A model generated the notes under the pieces. That model worked only from the letters and a program-made list of their open reading frames with translations. It made no database searches and had not been told where the DNA came from. 64,000 nucleotides of DNA from Benincasa hispida. Lineage: Eukaryota; Streptophyta; Magnoliopsida; Cucurbitales; Cucurbitaceae. Made by a program: the position numbers and the translations under genes. This document shows positions 34,400 through 46,299 of the stretch, piece by piece; positions within the stretch are counted from its first letter, which is position 1; each line of letters begins with the position of its first letter. The DNA lies in NCBI RefSeq assembly GCF_009727055.1, contig NC_052353.1, positions 62,544,388 through 62,608,387 of the forward strand, written 5' to 3'.

Positions 34400-35490
34400 C
34401 GTAGTCCTAAACTCTTTAGGCGACCCTCGAAAATCTTAGCCGAGAAGGCCTTTATAAACAGATCAGCAATATTGTCCTCATTCTTAACAACAGTCCAATG
34501 TTCATATCAAGGATTGGACTGATACCTACTGGCAATCGCTACCACAAAGCATATGTCTGGACGAGTACATAGCATTGCATACATTAGACTTCCGACTGTT
34601 GATGCATAAGAAACCGTCTCATATCCTCAACTTCTTGATGTGTCTTAGGACATTGTTCCTTTAACAAATGTATTCCATTCCTAAAAGGTAAAAGACCTCT
34701 CTTGGAGTCCTGCATCTTAAACCTAGACAACACCTTGTCTATATAAGGTGTTTAAGATATGACTAGCGTTATGTTCTTTCGATTTCGAACTATTTGAATC
34801 TCAAGAATATACTACGCCTATCCCAGATCTTTCATATGAAATTGGGTTGCTAGCCAAATTTTAATGTCAGATAGGTATCCTACATTATTCCTAATAAGTA
34901 GGATATCATCTACATACAAAACTAGAAATGCTATAGTGGAGTTGATGATCTTTTTGTATACACAGGGTTCATCAACATTTTGTTCAAAGCCACATGATTT
35001 GACCGCAGTATCAAATCTTATATTCTAGGATCTGGATGCTTGTTTCAATCCATAAATAGATCTCTTCAGTTTGAAAACCTTTTTCTTCTGACCCTGTTCA
35101 ATGAACCCTTCTAGTTGGACCATATAAATACTCTCTTCAAGATCTCTATTTAGAAAGGTAGTCTTGACATCCATTTGCCAAATTTCATAATTTTAAAAAG
35201 TGGCAATAGACAAGAGTATCCTAATTGATTTGATCATAGCAACAAGTGAGAAGGTTTCTTCATAGTCCACCCCTCAACTTGAGTATAACCCTTTGCTACT
35301 AACCGGGCTTTATAGGTCTGTACCATCCCCCTATGGTCTCTTTTATGCTTGTAGATCCACTTACAACCGATGGATCTTACCTCATCAGGTTTATCTACAA
35401 GTTCCAATACTGAATTAAAGTACATAGACTCTATTTCAAGGTCCATGACTTTGATCCACTGGTCTCGATCAACATCATCCATTTCCTATT
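34400..35490 (-). pseudogene. copia element A reverse transcriptase region, decayed
   Basis: The N-terminal part is open: DRDQWIKVMDLEIESMYFN, VLELVDKPDEV, IGCKWIYKHKRDHRG and ARLVAKGYTQVEG (35234-35482). Further on, in changing frames, come MDVKTTFLN, KLKRSIYGLKQASRS and the catalytic LYVDDILL near 34910. Downstream sequence resembles the RNase H region but is heavily broken (stops, small indels). Confidence 0.75.
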
Positions 35491-35746
35491 TATATGTTAA
35501 TGGATCCTCTAGGCCATCATCAGGTATGTTGACTTCGATTTCAGTTAAACCCATATAGCGGTTAGGCTGTCTCACAACCCTCCTACTACGTCGAGGATCT
35601 CTCAACTCTTAAGTAGAATGTGATGGACCAGACATCCTTAATCTATCTATAACTCTTGTTAATGTGCAAGGTTGATCAATAACTTTTGTTGATTCGTCTA
35701 TAGCATTATTTGAAATCTTTCCCAATACTAGTTTACTATGGGGGTT
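35491..35746 (-). other. copia element A linker between integrase and reverse transcriptase
   Basis: This continues the pol region on the minus strand (for example RRVVRQPNRYMG-like residues) with no domain of its own. It ends at the MITE insertion. Confidence 0.45.
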
Positions 35747-35942
35747 TAGGGGTGGTCATCCAAACCGAAAAATCGAACCATTTTTAAAAATTGAACTGAA
35801 CCGAATCGAAAACTCAGTGAAATTGAAATATGAAGTTCGATCCGATTTGAAAAAAATTCTAAAACTGAATTAATTTGGTTCGGTTTGGTTTCACTTTCGA
35901 AAATCGAATTTGAAACCGAATCAAACCGCTTTTAACTAATAT

Positions 35943-35983
<41 letters not shown>

Positions 35984-36322
35984 TATATATATATATACAC
36001 ACATATATATATATATATATATTATTTATATATTTAAAAAAATAATAAAACTGAATTTAAAACCGAACCACTTTTAATTTAAAGAACAAAATCGAATTTA
36101 AAACGAACTGAACCGAACCGTTTTTTAATTAAAAAAGAATATAACATGGTTTTTTTAAAAATGTCAAAACCGAATTTGAAACCGAACTGAATCGCATATA
36201 CATGGTTCGGTTCGGTTCAGTTTGAACCAATAAATCGGTTCGATTCGGTTTCACATTTTAAAAAAATTGATTGGTTCGGTTTGACCACCAAACTGAATCG
36301 AACCGAACCGTTTTCACCCCTA
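35747..36322. mobile_element. hAT-type MITE, 576 bp, in copia element A pol
   Basis: It starts TAGGGGTGGTCATCC and ends TTTTCACCCCTA; the outer eight bases are exactly inverted. Flanking 8-mers TGGGGGTT and GCGGGGTT match at six of eight. The interior is built from degenerate AACCGAACC / GGTTCGGTT motifs in opposite orientations at the two sides, with an (AT)n(AC)n microsatellite at about 35940-36022 in the centre. No coding frame. Confidence 0.8.
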
Positions 36323-37440
36323 GCGGGGTTTATGATCTCGAAGGTCTTCCTCAAGGAATTTGGCATTTGTCGATACAATTACCTTATCTTCCTGAGGATT
36401 ATAAAACTGACCACCCATTGTTCCTTTAAAATAACCTATAAATAGACATAATTTTGAACGTTGTTCCAATTTCTTAGGATTTTGCACCAACACGTGTGTC
36501 GGACAACCCCAAATTCGAAAATGATGTAAACTAGTTTTATGTCCTGTCCATAACTCATAAGGTGTTTCTGAAACAGTCTTATAGGGAACATTATTCAAAA
36601 TGTAAGCTATAGTCTATACTGCATACCCCCAGAACGAGTTAGGCAACCAAGCATAATTCATCATGGATCGAACCATGTCTAACAAGGTTCTATTTCTCCG
36701 TTCAGATACATCGTTCTGCTAAGGCATTCCTGATGCAAAGAATTGTGACTGAATCCTATATTCCATCATAAGTCTTGGAATTTAAAGTCCAAATACTCCC
36801 CACCTTGATTAGATCGAAGTGTCTTAATAAATTTACCTAATTCGTTCTCAACCTCGATCTTAAATTCCTTGAACTTTTCAAAAGCTCCAAACTTAAAATG
36901 AATTAAGTAAATGTAACTGTACCTTGAATAATCATCTATAAAGCTAATGAAATATTCATAACTTCCTTGTGCTTTAACACTCTTCGGTCCACAGAGGTTC
37001 GAATGCACGAGCTCTAAGGTTTCTTTGGCTCGAAGACCTTTTCTAGAAAAAGATCTTTTTGTCATTTTTCCTTCGAGACATGACTCACATGACGGTAAAG
37101 AGACATCTTCTAACGTGTTTAAAAGCCTACTTTTAGCCAGTCTCTCAATCCTATTGAGATACATTAGTAGGCTAGTCTAGGCTAACTGTGGCCAAGTCTC
37201 AAGTGCCAAATATAGGAGAAATGCATTGCCTTTTTCTTTGAGTTTCAGCTGTTTTAAATATTTTTGTGTTATATACAACTTCAACTTTAGATGGTTTTAA
37301 CTTATATAAGTTACTTTCTAAGCTTGTAGAAAAGATTTGTATACCTTTTTTTTTGGTAATGAACGCTTCATTAAGACAAAAAATTACTTTGTACAAATCT
37401 TCCCACAAATAGGAAATAAATATCAATTTTCTTTTTCAAG
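36323..37440 (-). pseudogene. copia element A integrase
   Basis: From 37164 downwards: the zinc-region end LNRIERLAKSRLLNTLED, CESCLEGKMTKRSF, then the core with IDDYSRYSYIYLIHFK and LRSNQGGEYLD. Family members have an aspartate where this copy has the N of SNQGG, so a catalytic residue is lost. After a break near 36600-36765 the C-terminal part continues MNNVPYKTVSETPYELWTGH, CPTHVLVQNPKKLE and FIGYFKGTMGG to the MITE. Upstream (37199-37440) is a degraded protease/pre-integrase region. Confidence 0.8.
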
Positions 37441-37689
37441 AAGGTACATAAAGAACATTCTCTAAAGCAGATATATGTTTCCAAAATTTAACTTAACAGC
37501 TCTCACTGCTTGAGCTGAGATGCGTTCCCCTTATCCAACCTGGAGAGTAATCTCATCTTCTTCAAACTGCCTCCAGGAACTAGTTTCCTGAGAAGAAAAA
37601 AAAAACATGATTAGTGGCCCCTAAATCCAGTATCTAGGTAGAATCTTCATTCTCTACTATACATGTTTCAATAACCAGTAAATCTAATT

Positions 37690-38560
37690 TACCTTGTCTT
37701 TCTTTTTCAGCTTTCTTCTCGGCAAGATATTTAGGGTAATTTCTTTTCCAATGCCCACTTTCATTGCAATGGAAACATTTTTATTTAGCAACTTCCTTTT
37801 TGCCTTTTTGTGCAGCTAGAGCCTTCCCCTTCCCCATTTCCTTCTTTTTCTTTTGAATACCTCTATTCTTGGAGAAAGAAGGGCCAGATTTACTCCCAGA
37901 AGACGAAATTTTCTGGGGTTTCCTCTTTGAAGTGGAAGCAACATTTGCTTTTTCCTCTGAACCTTTATTTTTTAATAAAGATTCGTAAATTTGAAGTTCG
38001 TTGAGAAGAGTCGTCAAGTTATACTCAATCTTATTCATCATTGCATTCATTTTGAATTGAAAAAAGCTTTTTGGAAGAAATTGCATGATGAATCCAACTT
38101 GACTCTTCTCATTCATGACAGCTCCGTTCACTTCTGCAATATTGAAGTGAACCATCATGTTCAAAACATGTTCCCTTACGGAGGTTCCATCCTTCATTCT
38201 GCAGTTGTAAACGAATTTAATTGCGTCATACATGGAAGATGTGGACGGTTGTCTAAACAGGCCCTGCAAAGAGTCCATAATCTCTCTTGCAATAGCTAAC
38301 CTCTCGTGTTTCTTAGATAGCACATCAGATATATTAGCTCAACTATAAACCCGAGCCTTCTCTTTAGCTTTGACCCATCTGTCATACGCATCCCAAACTA
38401 TTCGGTTTGCGTTGGGACTAAGGGATGGAGGACACTCCTCTATTAAAATGAATCGGAGATCATCTATTATTAGTATCATGTTTATATTCGATTTCCAAGT
38501 TCCGTAATTATTGCCGTTAAGTTTTTCAGAAGTTAGCTGTTGTATAATGGATGTTGACAT
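37690..38560 (-). pseudogene. copia element A gag
   Basis: Start MSTSIIQQLTSEKLNGNNYG at 38560, an early stop after KEKARVY near 38340, then an open stretch of about 180 residues (AREIMDSLQGLFRQPS, MNKIEYNLTTLLNELQIYE) rich in lysine and serine towards its end. A stop precedes the zinc knuckle CFHCNESGHWKRNYP, whose last cysteine has become tyrosine. Gag builds the particle and packages RNA; this copy cannot. Confidence 0.8.
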
Positions 38561-39293
38561 TGCTGAAAAAATAAACAAATTATTAGAGAATTTAACTCTT
38601 TTTAATTCAATTTATTTAGCAAAAATAATGTATCCGTTCTCATGATTCTTTTGCTATGATACTTCAGTAAGTCATAATAGCCCACACCAAAGGGAAGTTG
38701 ACTACTCTTTCACTGAATCAAGATATTATTGACTAAATACTAATACTAGAATAACTTTTTATTCTTAAAGTACTTAGTTACCATTTATTTAGTCAAGAAC
38801 TTTACTAACACTTAGTAAGTCTTGTAAGTGTATACTCGCCACTTTCGAATTATAGAAATCGGAATCAAACAAGCCCTTGAAGAAGAAATAATTGTTTGAA
38901 AACGGACCTAAGCAACCCTATCCATTTATGGAGTTCACGGTGTTCCGAATCCTATGTTACAACCCTCTGAAGGAATAACCGTCGCTAAACGACTAGCAAA
39001 GGGTCGCATAAAGCCAACCAGCAGGCACAATATAAGAATCTCACGGTGTGACCTAATGGAAGAGACCATAGAACATGTTGACACACACCCTTCACCCATT
39101 TACTATGAACTACTTCCCCTATTCACCTTGTTAATGTTCCACGCAAAAACTTTTCGAAGTGAGATTGTCACTAATAACAACTCAAAGTCGAGTATGGGTC
39201 TCACGGTGTGAACTCTAAGGGACGTGAGAGCTAGAAATAATATATCACATATACTATAAATCTCACACTGAAGTGTTCTATTTTATAAAAAAT
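38561..39293. other. leader or unclassified sequence upstream of copia element A gag
   Basis: A weak primer-binding-site match (minus strand AGTATCATAGC, 38653-38663) is the only retroelement signal. The remainder contains two copies of TCTCACGGTGTGA (39040 and 39203) but does not resemble the 3' LTR of element A, so the 5' LTR appears to be absent or replaced. Confidence 0.4.
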
Positions 39294-39854
39294 TGTTATA
39301 CAATAAAACACTAACATTGTATAAAATAATAAATGTCAAAATCTTTGAACTAGATGATTTTCACAATAACATGAGTTAGAGTAACATTTCTTGATCCATG
39401 ATGTTTATCTAGTAAGGGATTGAGTTTCTTCGACCCCCAATTTCGACGACGACCACCTCTGGCAACTTCCTTCGTTCCTTCGACGAGACCTCCGATGATC
39501 ATCTCCGACAAGCAGTTCATAATGTTTAAGTCTTCTTTTATAGCAATTTGGCATTAACATAAACTTAATGTATAAAATTTTCAAATAAAGTGTGCATATA
39601 AATAAGTTTAAGACCAACTTGGATAACATTTTGAAACATTGGGACCAAATCGAAACTAGACTCAAAACCTATGAATAAAAAAAATCCTTTTTACTTTTTT
39701 TCATACTATTCTTCCTTTTTTTTGTTTTGTTTTTTCTTTATTTAGTTGTTAAAAGAATGAAATCAATAAAATTAAATAAATTATCTAACTTATACTATAA
39801 TTATTAAAATTCGGTCTCAAAAGTAGGGTACGACTTATAGGAAATAACATACAC

Positions 39855-39992
39855 TATTGAGATATTTATGGCTTAAATTATGTATTATGCATATGTTGAG
39901 GCTTTAGATTAGGAAATTTGTTAATTGTATAAATTCCTTATGGAAATCTCAAATTAATACAAGAAATTATTCATTCATATATTGTTTACACA
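39855..39992 (+). repeat. TRIM LTR 1
   Basis: Begins TATTGAGATATTTATGGC (TG of the others changed to TA) and ends TTTACACA; followed by TTGTATCAGAGCCC, a primer binding site with changes. It lacks about nine bases that the other LTRs have in the centre (ATTCTTTTT region). Confidence 0.75.
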
Positions 39993-40184
39993 TTGTATCA
40001 GAGCCCAATTATTAGGGTTTTCTACTGTTTAGCTACTTCCGATCTCTGCCTTCGTTGACGATCGATCGACGGAGGCAGATTCACAGATAGATCCGTTTGT
40101 TGCCACAAGTCCCAATCTGCCTTACCTAGACAGCTCCAACGAATAGCCCAAATTACCGCACCAGTGTAGATCTACCAAGAAATA

Positions 40185-40335
40185 CCCGTCAATAGCCCAA
40201 CGAATAACACAGAGAACCCAGAAATACCCGCGCACACAACCACTCCTTCACTCGATGCTCGCCCAGATCTGCCGCAAAACAAAACCCACTCGATGCTCCC
40301 CCACTCAATGCTCGCCCTTGCTCCAATCCATGAAG
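40185..40335 (+). repeat. TRIM interior repeat units, first interior
   Basis: Degenerate units of ACTCGATGCTCGCCCAGATC followed by TGCCGCAAAACAAA. This interior holds the fewest units of the three. Confidence 0.55.
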
Positions 40336-40565
40336 CTCGTTATGCATAGATTTGTTCAATCCATTCCACATCCACCTTGCCTAGATAGCTCTGACGAAGA
40401 CCTACCATGAGTCCTTCTTGCATTATTTTTTAAACCAGTCCAGTTTCAATCAGACCAGTTCGGTTCAAATGAACCAATTGGGTTCAATCAACTTGGTTTG
40501 GTTTCATTTAGTCATCCCAGTTAGTTTAATTTAGTCAGTAAAGTTTGGTTCAATTTGGTTCTTAG

Positions 40566-42655
40566 TGAAGGAACTCTTAAACAAGAGTATCCATGAGCGG
40601 GTTCGGATCTTTCCTATTTTATTGTGACTGAATTACCACACATACATTCTAACAAACAGATATGCATTTTAACACTAATTATAGGCATGCTTTGACAAAT
40701 AAAATACAAAAAATTGATTAAACGTACCAGTTGAAAACTATCTTCACTCAAACTCAATCCAACGAAAGCGACTCCTCTACGATCCAAATCACCCAACAAT
40801 CAGTCGCCTAACAACACCACAATCGTCTACACGAATGGCAACGCACGAACAAGCTGCAACTGGGGACGACACCACCACACGAAGCCCTTGGTATTCTTGG
40901 AGTGAGAATCCAAAGAGTGGACTTTGATGGAATTGGTAGAGGAAGGAGGAAAGGACGATCGTGTAGAACGACAAACAAGTAGGAGATAGTAGGTGACTAT
41001 CGTATAGTCGGGTGCTTGTCACTTAGAGAAAGGTATACGATCATGTAGGTTTTACTAAGTGATCGTCTAGTAATTAGTAAGCGATCATTTAGAAAAGCTC
41101 GACGCGCTAAGTGATCTTTTAGAGAAGGTGAGCGATTGTTTAGAGAACACGTGCGATCATTTAGTGTGCGGGTGTGCGATCGTTTAGGCGATGAACGCTA
41201 TCGTATAGGCTCTCAACTAAGCGATCGTGAAGTTTCCGCACCGTGAGCGAATTTTTCGAACCTTTACAAAATGAAACCAATTTTCATTTTATTCTTTAGT
41301 TACAATAACCAAAATTAATCTTCCCACTTTCGCACGATTTAGGAGAAATTCTCGGTCAATTATCTCATAACCGCCTATTTAAATAATGAATATAATCCTA
41401 TTACATTCCTAACCTATAATTTGATATCATATATCTACTATACTAATTTCTCCTCTACACTATATAAATCATATTTATATCTAATTTCCTCCAAAACAAT
41501 GTATCTCATACATTTAGTCAACTATATCACATATAATTAACCAGTTCAATTATATCATATATAATCGAACCCCTTCTTATTAATTTGAACATTTCAAACT
41601 GACCCAAAAATTGATTCTCAACTTTATCCAAGCTACCAAGAGGACTTTATGGACCTATGGTTCCAAGCTCCAACGGTACGTGAATAGCTGACTAAACTCT
41701 TTAACTACGAGATCCACCATCTGTTAACTGCCAAACATTCCACTAAAGACCAACAACTAAACTCTTCTTACCACAAATATATTTTTGTGTCCATCGAATA
41801 TAACCAATCATGAGTACGATGACCCTTCATAGATGCTCGTAAGTACAATTGGACCAATTTACTATTTTACTCCTGTAGTTACATCTCACTCCTTAAGTAC
41901 CACTGATTCCTCCAATGAACAATACAACATAGTCCAACTATGTATGAACACCTCTCAGGCTAAGAGAAAGTGTGTGGCGCCACATCGTTCAAGTCCTGGA
42001 ATCAGTCTTTAAGGGAGCTATCTATCTACTTGCCCCTACTTCGGGGAAGGAGTGAATTCCATCTTGTGTAGTTGAGTTTTCAGCTCCCAAATCAGACGAA
42101 TCTCCAAAGTGGTAGGTTTGAGTCAATGACCTGGCCACACGCACCCATACAAATCAGGATTGAAGTCATGTTACCTATGGCCATCCTAGTGAAGTGAAGT
42201 CTCTGTCATGAACGGTGTTATATAACGAGATGTTAACACTTCGTGGTCAGGTCTTACCCAAACTCTTTGTATAAGATGCCCTCGCTCAAATGTCCCCTAC
42301 ACCAATGCTCAGGATCAGACCATCTGTGACAAGTCACAACATTTGTGACTATTCCACAAAGCGGGCCACATCCATAGTGTTATCAGGATAAAGTATCTCT
42401 CCTATATCTATATACTACAGACCATTTTGGTTATCAATTAAGACATGATCCACTTGTATGTCACCACATACATGCTTATGTTACATAAAGATAACTAGGG
42501 ATTTTAGATTTATTGGTTTGTGGTAAAGCAAATAAAACAAACAACTGAGCAAAAAATAAAAAGTGAAGTAAAATATCTATATTATACATCACAAGCGTTC
42601 GTACAAACTGTTTACAAACTACAGGACACGAGACTTTAGGGCATCAACCCCAATA
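40566..42655 (-). mobile_element. solo LTR, copia type, 2090 bp, inside the TRIM array
   Basis: On the minus strand it starts TATTGGGGTTGATGCCC (TG changed to TA) and ends GTTCCTTCA, with the exact target duplication CTTAG at 40561-40565 and 42656-42660. The uninterrupted site can be seen in the second interior (TTGGTTCTTAGTTGATTC near 43918). It belongs to the LTR family of copia element A (for example GGACCTATGGTTCCAAGCTC near 41652). It contains a cluster of GCGATCGTTTAG-like repeats at about 41030-41230. Confidence 0.85.
41030..41230. repeat. GTGATCGTTTAG-like short repeats in the solo LTR
   Basis: Phrases of the form (AA)GCGATCGT(TT)AG recur about eight times with irregular spacing. This cluster is not obvious in the two related LTRs. 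Meaning unknown. Confidence 0.5.
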
Positions 42656-43005
42656 CTTAGTTGATTCTTTTATCGATTTCAGTCTTTGTTCAGTTTTCAA
42701 ATTTTCCAGATTCTCTGATTTGTTTTATCTTTGGATATTTTCGTAGATCTCTATTTCCAGCTTAGAATTTTGTGGGTTTTGTTTTAGATCTCTATGTAGA
42801 TCTCTGTTTCCAAACTAGAAGTTCATGAGTTCATGTTTGTAGCCCAAAAGTTCTCTGTATTCTAGTTCTTCATGGGTTTCTGCTTCTCGTCTAGATCTAC
42901 CGTGTTTTTATTCAAAATTACTTTTTTAGTTTCTGTCATCCAGTTGTTTTAGTTTATCTGCTTATAAACTCAAGTTGTTTCTATCACCTTGAGTTTAAGG
43001 GAGGG

Positions 43006-43152
43006 TGTTGAGATATTTATGCCTTAAATTATGTATTATCCATATGTTGAGGCTTTAGATTAGGAAATTTGTTAATCATTCTTTTTGTATAAATTCCTTA
43101 TGGAAATCTCAAATTAATACAAGAAATTATTCATTCATATATTGTTTCCACA
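43006..43152 (+). repeat. TRIM LTR 2
   Basis: TGTTGAGATATTTATGCC...TTGTTTCCACA, preceded by TTTAAGGGAGGG and followed by TGGCATCAGAGCCC, a primer binding site for initiator tRNA-Met with one change. Confidence 0.85.
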
Positions 43153-43394
43153 TGGCATCAGAGCCCAATACTAGCATTTTCTACTTTTTAGCTGCTTCCA
43201 ATCTCTACCTCCGTTGACGACCGATCGACGAAGGCATACACACATAGATTTGTTCGTTGCTACAAGTCCCGATCGGCCTTGCCCATGCAACTCTAACAAT
43301 AACCCAAATCACTGCACCAGTGTAGATCTACCCAGAAATACCCTCGAATAGCCTAATGAATAGCACAGAGAACCCAAAAATTTCCACACGCAAA

Positions 43395-43620
43395 ACCACT
43401 CCCCCACTCGATGCTTGCCCAGATCTGTCGCAGAACAAACCCTCTCCCCCAATCGATGCTCGCTCAGATCTTCTGCAGAACAAACCCTCTCACCCACTCG
43501 ATGCTCGCCAAGATCTACCGCAAAACAAACCCTCTCTCCTACTTGATGCTCACCCAGATTTGCCGCAAAACAAAACCCACTTGATGCTCCCCCACTCGAT
43601 GTTCACCCCTGCTCCAATCC
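43395..43620 (+). repeat. TRIM interior tandem array, about 46-bp units
   Basis: Four to five units of ACTCGATGCTCGCCCAGATC plus TGCCGCAAAACAAACCCTC. The array is open as a reading frame on both strands because the unit lacks stops, but nothing suggests it is translated. Confidence 0.7.
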
Positions 43621-44273
43621 ATGATGCTTATCGTGCATAGATTTGTTTGATTCATTCCATATCCACAATGCCCAGATAGCTCCAACGAAGACCTACCATG
43701 GGTTCAGATGGGTTGCTCCTCTGCCACTCATCCATCGAGATCTACGTCGTCCAAACCCTCTCTCTTCCTTGTGTCCTTCATGCGTTAGTTTTTAAACTTG
43801 GTCCAGTTTCAATAAGACCGGTTCGATTCAGATAGATTGATTAGGTTCAATCAACTTGGTTTGGTTTCATTTAGTCAGCCCAATTAGTTTAATTTAGTCA
43901 GCCAAGTTTGGTTCAATTTGGTTCTTAGTTGATTCTTTTATTGATTTAAGTCTTTGTTTAGTTTTCAGATTTTCAAGAGTCTTTGTTTCGTTTTATCTTT
44001 GGATATTTTCGTAGATCTCTGTTTTCAGCTTAAAAGTTCATGGGTTTTATTTTAGATCTCTATGTAGGTCTCTGTTTCTAACCTAGAAGTACCTGAGTTC
44101 ATGTTTGTAGCCCAGAAGTTCTCTATGTTCTAGTTCTTCAAGGGTTTCTACTTCCCATCCAGATTTACTGTGTTTTGATTTAGAATTGTTTCTTCAGTTT
44201 CTGTCATCCAGTTGTTTCAGTTTATTTGCTTACAAACTCAAGTTGTTTCTATCACCTTGAGTTTGAGGGAGGG

Positions 44274-44420
44274 TGTTGAGATATTTATGCCTTAAGTTAT
44301 ATATTATGCATATATTGAGGCTTTAGATTAGGAAATTTGTTGATCATTCTTTTTGTATAAAGTCCTTATGGAAATCTCAAATTAATATAAGAAATTATTC
44401 ATTCATATATTGTATCCACA
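44274..44420 (+). repeat. TRIM LTR 3
   Basis: TGTTGAGATATTTATGCC...TTGTATCCACA, preceded by TTTGAGGGAGGG and followed by the perfect primer binding site TGGTATCAGAGCCC. Confidence 0.85.
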
Positions 44421-44659
44421 TGGTATCAGAGCCCAATTACTAGGGTTTTCTGCTTTTTAGCTGCTTCCGATCTCTGCCTCCATTGACGACCGATCGATAG
44501 AGGTCGATCCACACATAGATCCGTTCATTGCCACAAGTTTCGATCCGCCTTGCCCAGATAGCTCCAACGAATAACCCAAATCGTCACACTAGTGTAAATC
44601 TACCTAGAAATACCCGCGAATAGCCCAACGAATAGCACAGAGAACCCAGAAATACCCGC

Positions 44660-44830
44660 ACGCATAACCACTCCCCCACTCGATGCTTGCCTAGATCTAC
44701 TGCAAAACAAACCCTCTCCCTCACTCGATGCTCGCTCAGATCTGCCGCAAAACATACCCTCTCTCCTACTCGATGCTCACCCAGATCTGCTGCAAAACAA
44801 AACCCACTCGATGCTCTCCCTTGCTCTAAT
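44660..44830 (+). repeat. TRIM interior tandem array, third interior
   Basis: About three units of the same sequence as in the second interior. Unit number differs between interiors. Confidence 0.65.
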
Positions 44831-45402
44831 TCGCGATGCTCATCGTACATATATTTGTTCGATCCGTTCTATACCATATTGCCCAAATAGCTTCGAAGAA
44901 GACCTACCATGGGTTCAGATGGGTTGCTCCTCCGTCACTCATTCGTCAAGATCTTCATCGCCAAACCTTTTCCCCTCCTTGTGTCCTTCATGCATTAGTT
45001 TTTAAACTGGCCTAGTTTCAATCAGACTGGTTTGATTCAGATGGACCGATTGGGTTCGATCAAATTGTTTGGTTTCATTTAATTAGCCCAATTAGTTTAA
45101 TTTAGTCAGCAACGTTTGGTTCAGTTCGGTTCTTAGTTGATTCTTTTATCGATTTCAGTCAGAAATTCGTGGGTTTTGTTTTAGATCTCTATGTAGGTCT
45201 CTATTTCCAACCTAGAAGTTTGTGAGTTCATGTTTGCAACCCAGAAGTTCTCTGTGTTCTAGTTCTTCATGGGTTTCTACTTCATGCCTAAATCTACCAT
45301 GTTTTGACTCAGAATTGCTTCTTCAGTTTCTGTCATCCAGTTGTTTCAGTTTATCCGCTGACAAACTCAAGTCGTTTCTATCACCTTGAGTTTGAAGGAG
45401 GA

Positions 45403-45549
45403 TGTTGAGATATTTATGCCTTAAATTATGTATTATGCATATATTGATGCTTTAGATTAGGAAATATGTTAATCATTCTTTTTGTATAAGTTCCTTATGG
45501 AAATCTCAAAATAATACAGGAAATTATTCACTCATAAATTGTTTCCACA
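45403..45549 (+). repeat. TRIM LTR 4
   Basis: TGTTGAGATATTTATGCC...TTGTTTCCACA, preceded by TTTGAAGGAGGA; it is followed by R2 sequence and not by a primer binding site, so it is the right end of the array. Confidence 0.85.
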
Positions 45550-46299
45550 TATACAAATATAGGGAAATGATTACTTTTAAGATCAATATCTAGTTTTATG
45601 GATTAGGAGAAGAAAATGAATTTCAATACAAACAAAAACTTTAATAAAACCAATTTTAACAATTATGTACCTAAATTTTAAGTTTTTGGGTCAAATTTTA
45701 ATAATGGAGTAAGTTTGAATGTCCTAAAATTTTTAATCTTCTGATTACAAATATATGCTTTAATCAATTGGGTCAATATACAAACTAAAAAATAAGTTTG
45801 ATTAACTTATGTGGTTGACAAATTATTATGATATTTAAAGTACTATTTCTTATATAATAATAAAAAAAAAATTGCACACATTTTTAAAAATGGATATTTT
45901 TTTCGTTTAGTTAGTTTTTAAAAATTAAAAAAATTTAAAACTAATTAGTTACCCTTAATAATTTTTGCATTGGTTTAATTCTCATTTATGCCTCATTTTG
46001 TAACTTCTCTTTTCATTATTTTAAATTTTTACTTATTTTGCAATTAGACAAATTTAAACATAGCTCAACGAAAATTAACATGACATTGCTTCCTAGAGAT
46101 GTGGGCTGCTCTAATTGGAAATCGTCGAAGCTTCATGACATGACTTGGAATAATAACATGATGGTCATATGGTAGTTTATCATTCTTGTGAAAATCCTTC
46201 GATTCAATTTAATACATATTGTTGGTCTTTTTTAGTCTTCCATTCACTCCTAACATTTTTTAATAGGTTTGACTTTACTAATTCTACAAAGTGATATGT

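Larger units (their letters stand above)
39855..45549 (+). mobile_element. tandem TRIM-type LTR element: four LTRs, three interiors
   Basis: A miniature nonautonomous retroelement with LTRs of 138-147 bp (39855-39992, 43006-43152, 44274-44420, 45403-45549), each of the first three followed by a TGGTATCAGAGC-like primer binding site and each of the last three preceded by a purine tract (GGGAGGGTG-like). The interiors are about 1.0-1.1 kb (the first enlarged by a nested solo LTR) and share the same noncoding sequence. Outer flanks TACAC and TATAC match at four of five bases. Such arrays arise by unequal recombination between LTRs. Confidence 0.8.
39294..46299. repeat. dispersed repeat R2, copy B (split by a TRIM array)
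   Basis: The pieces 39294-39854 and 45550-46299 match copy A at 6845-9666. Copy A has ATATACAAATATAGGG unbroken near 8876, which shows the pre-insertion state of the array site. Noncoding. Confidence 0.65.

Noticed and set aside
43395..43620. CRISPR-like array
   Set aside because: Units are directly adjacent without unique spacers and the setting is a plant retroelement.
43309..43640. Frames on both strands with repeated QNKPS..LDA or GERVCSA motifs
   Set aside because: They follow from a 46-bp tandem unit without stop codons in the TRIM interior; no start context or conservation supports translation.
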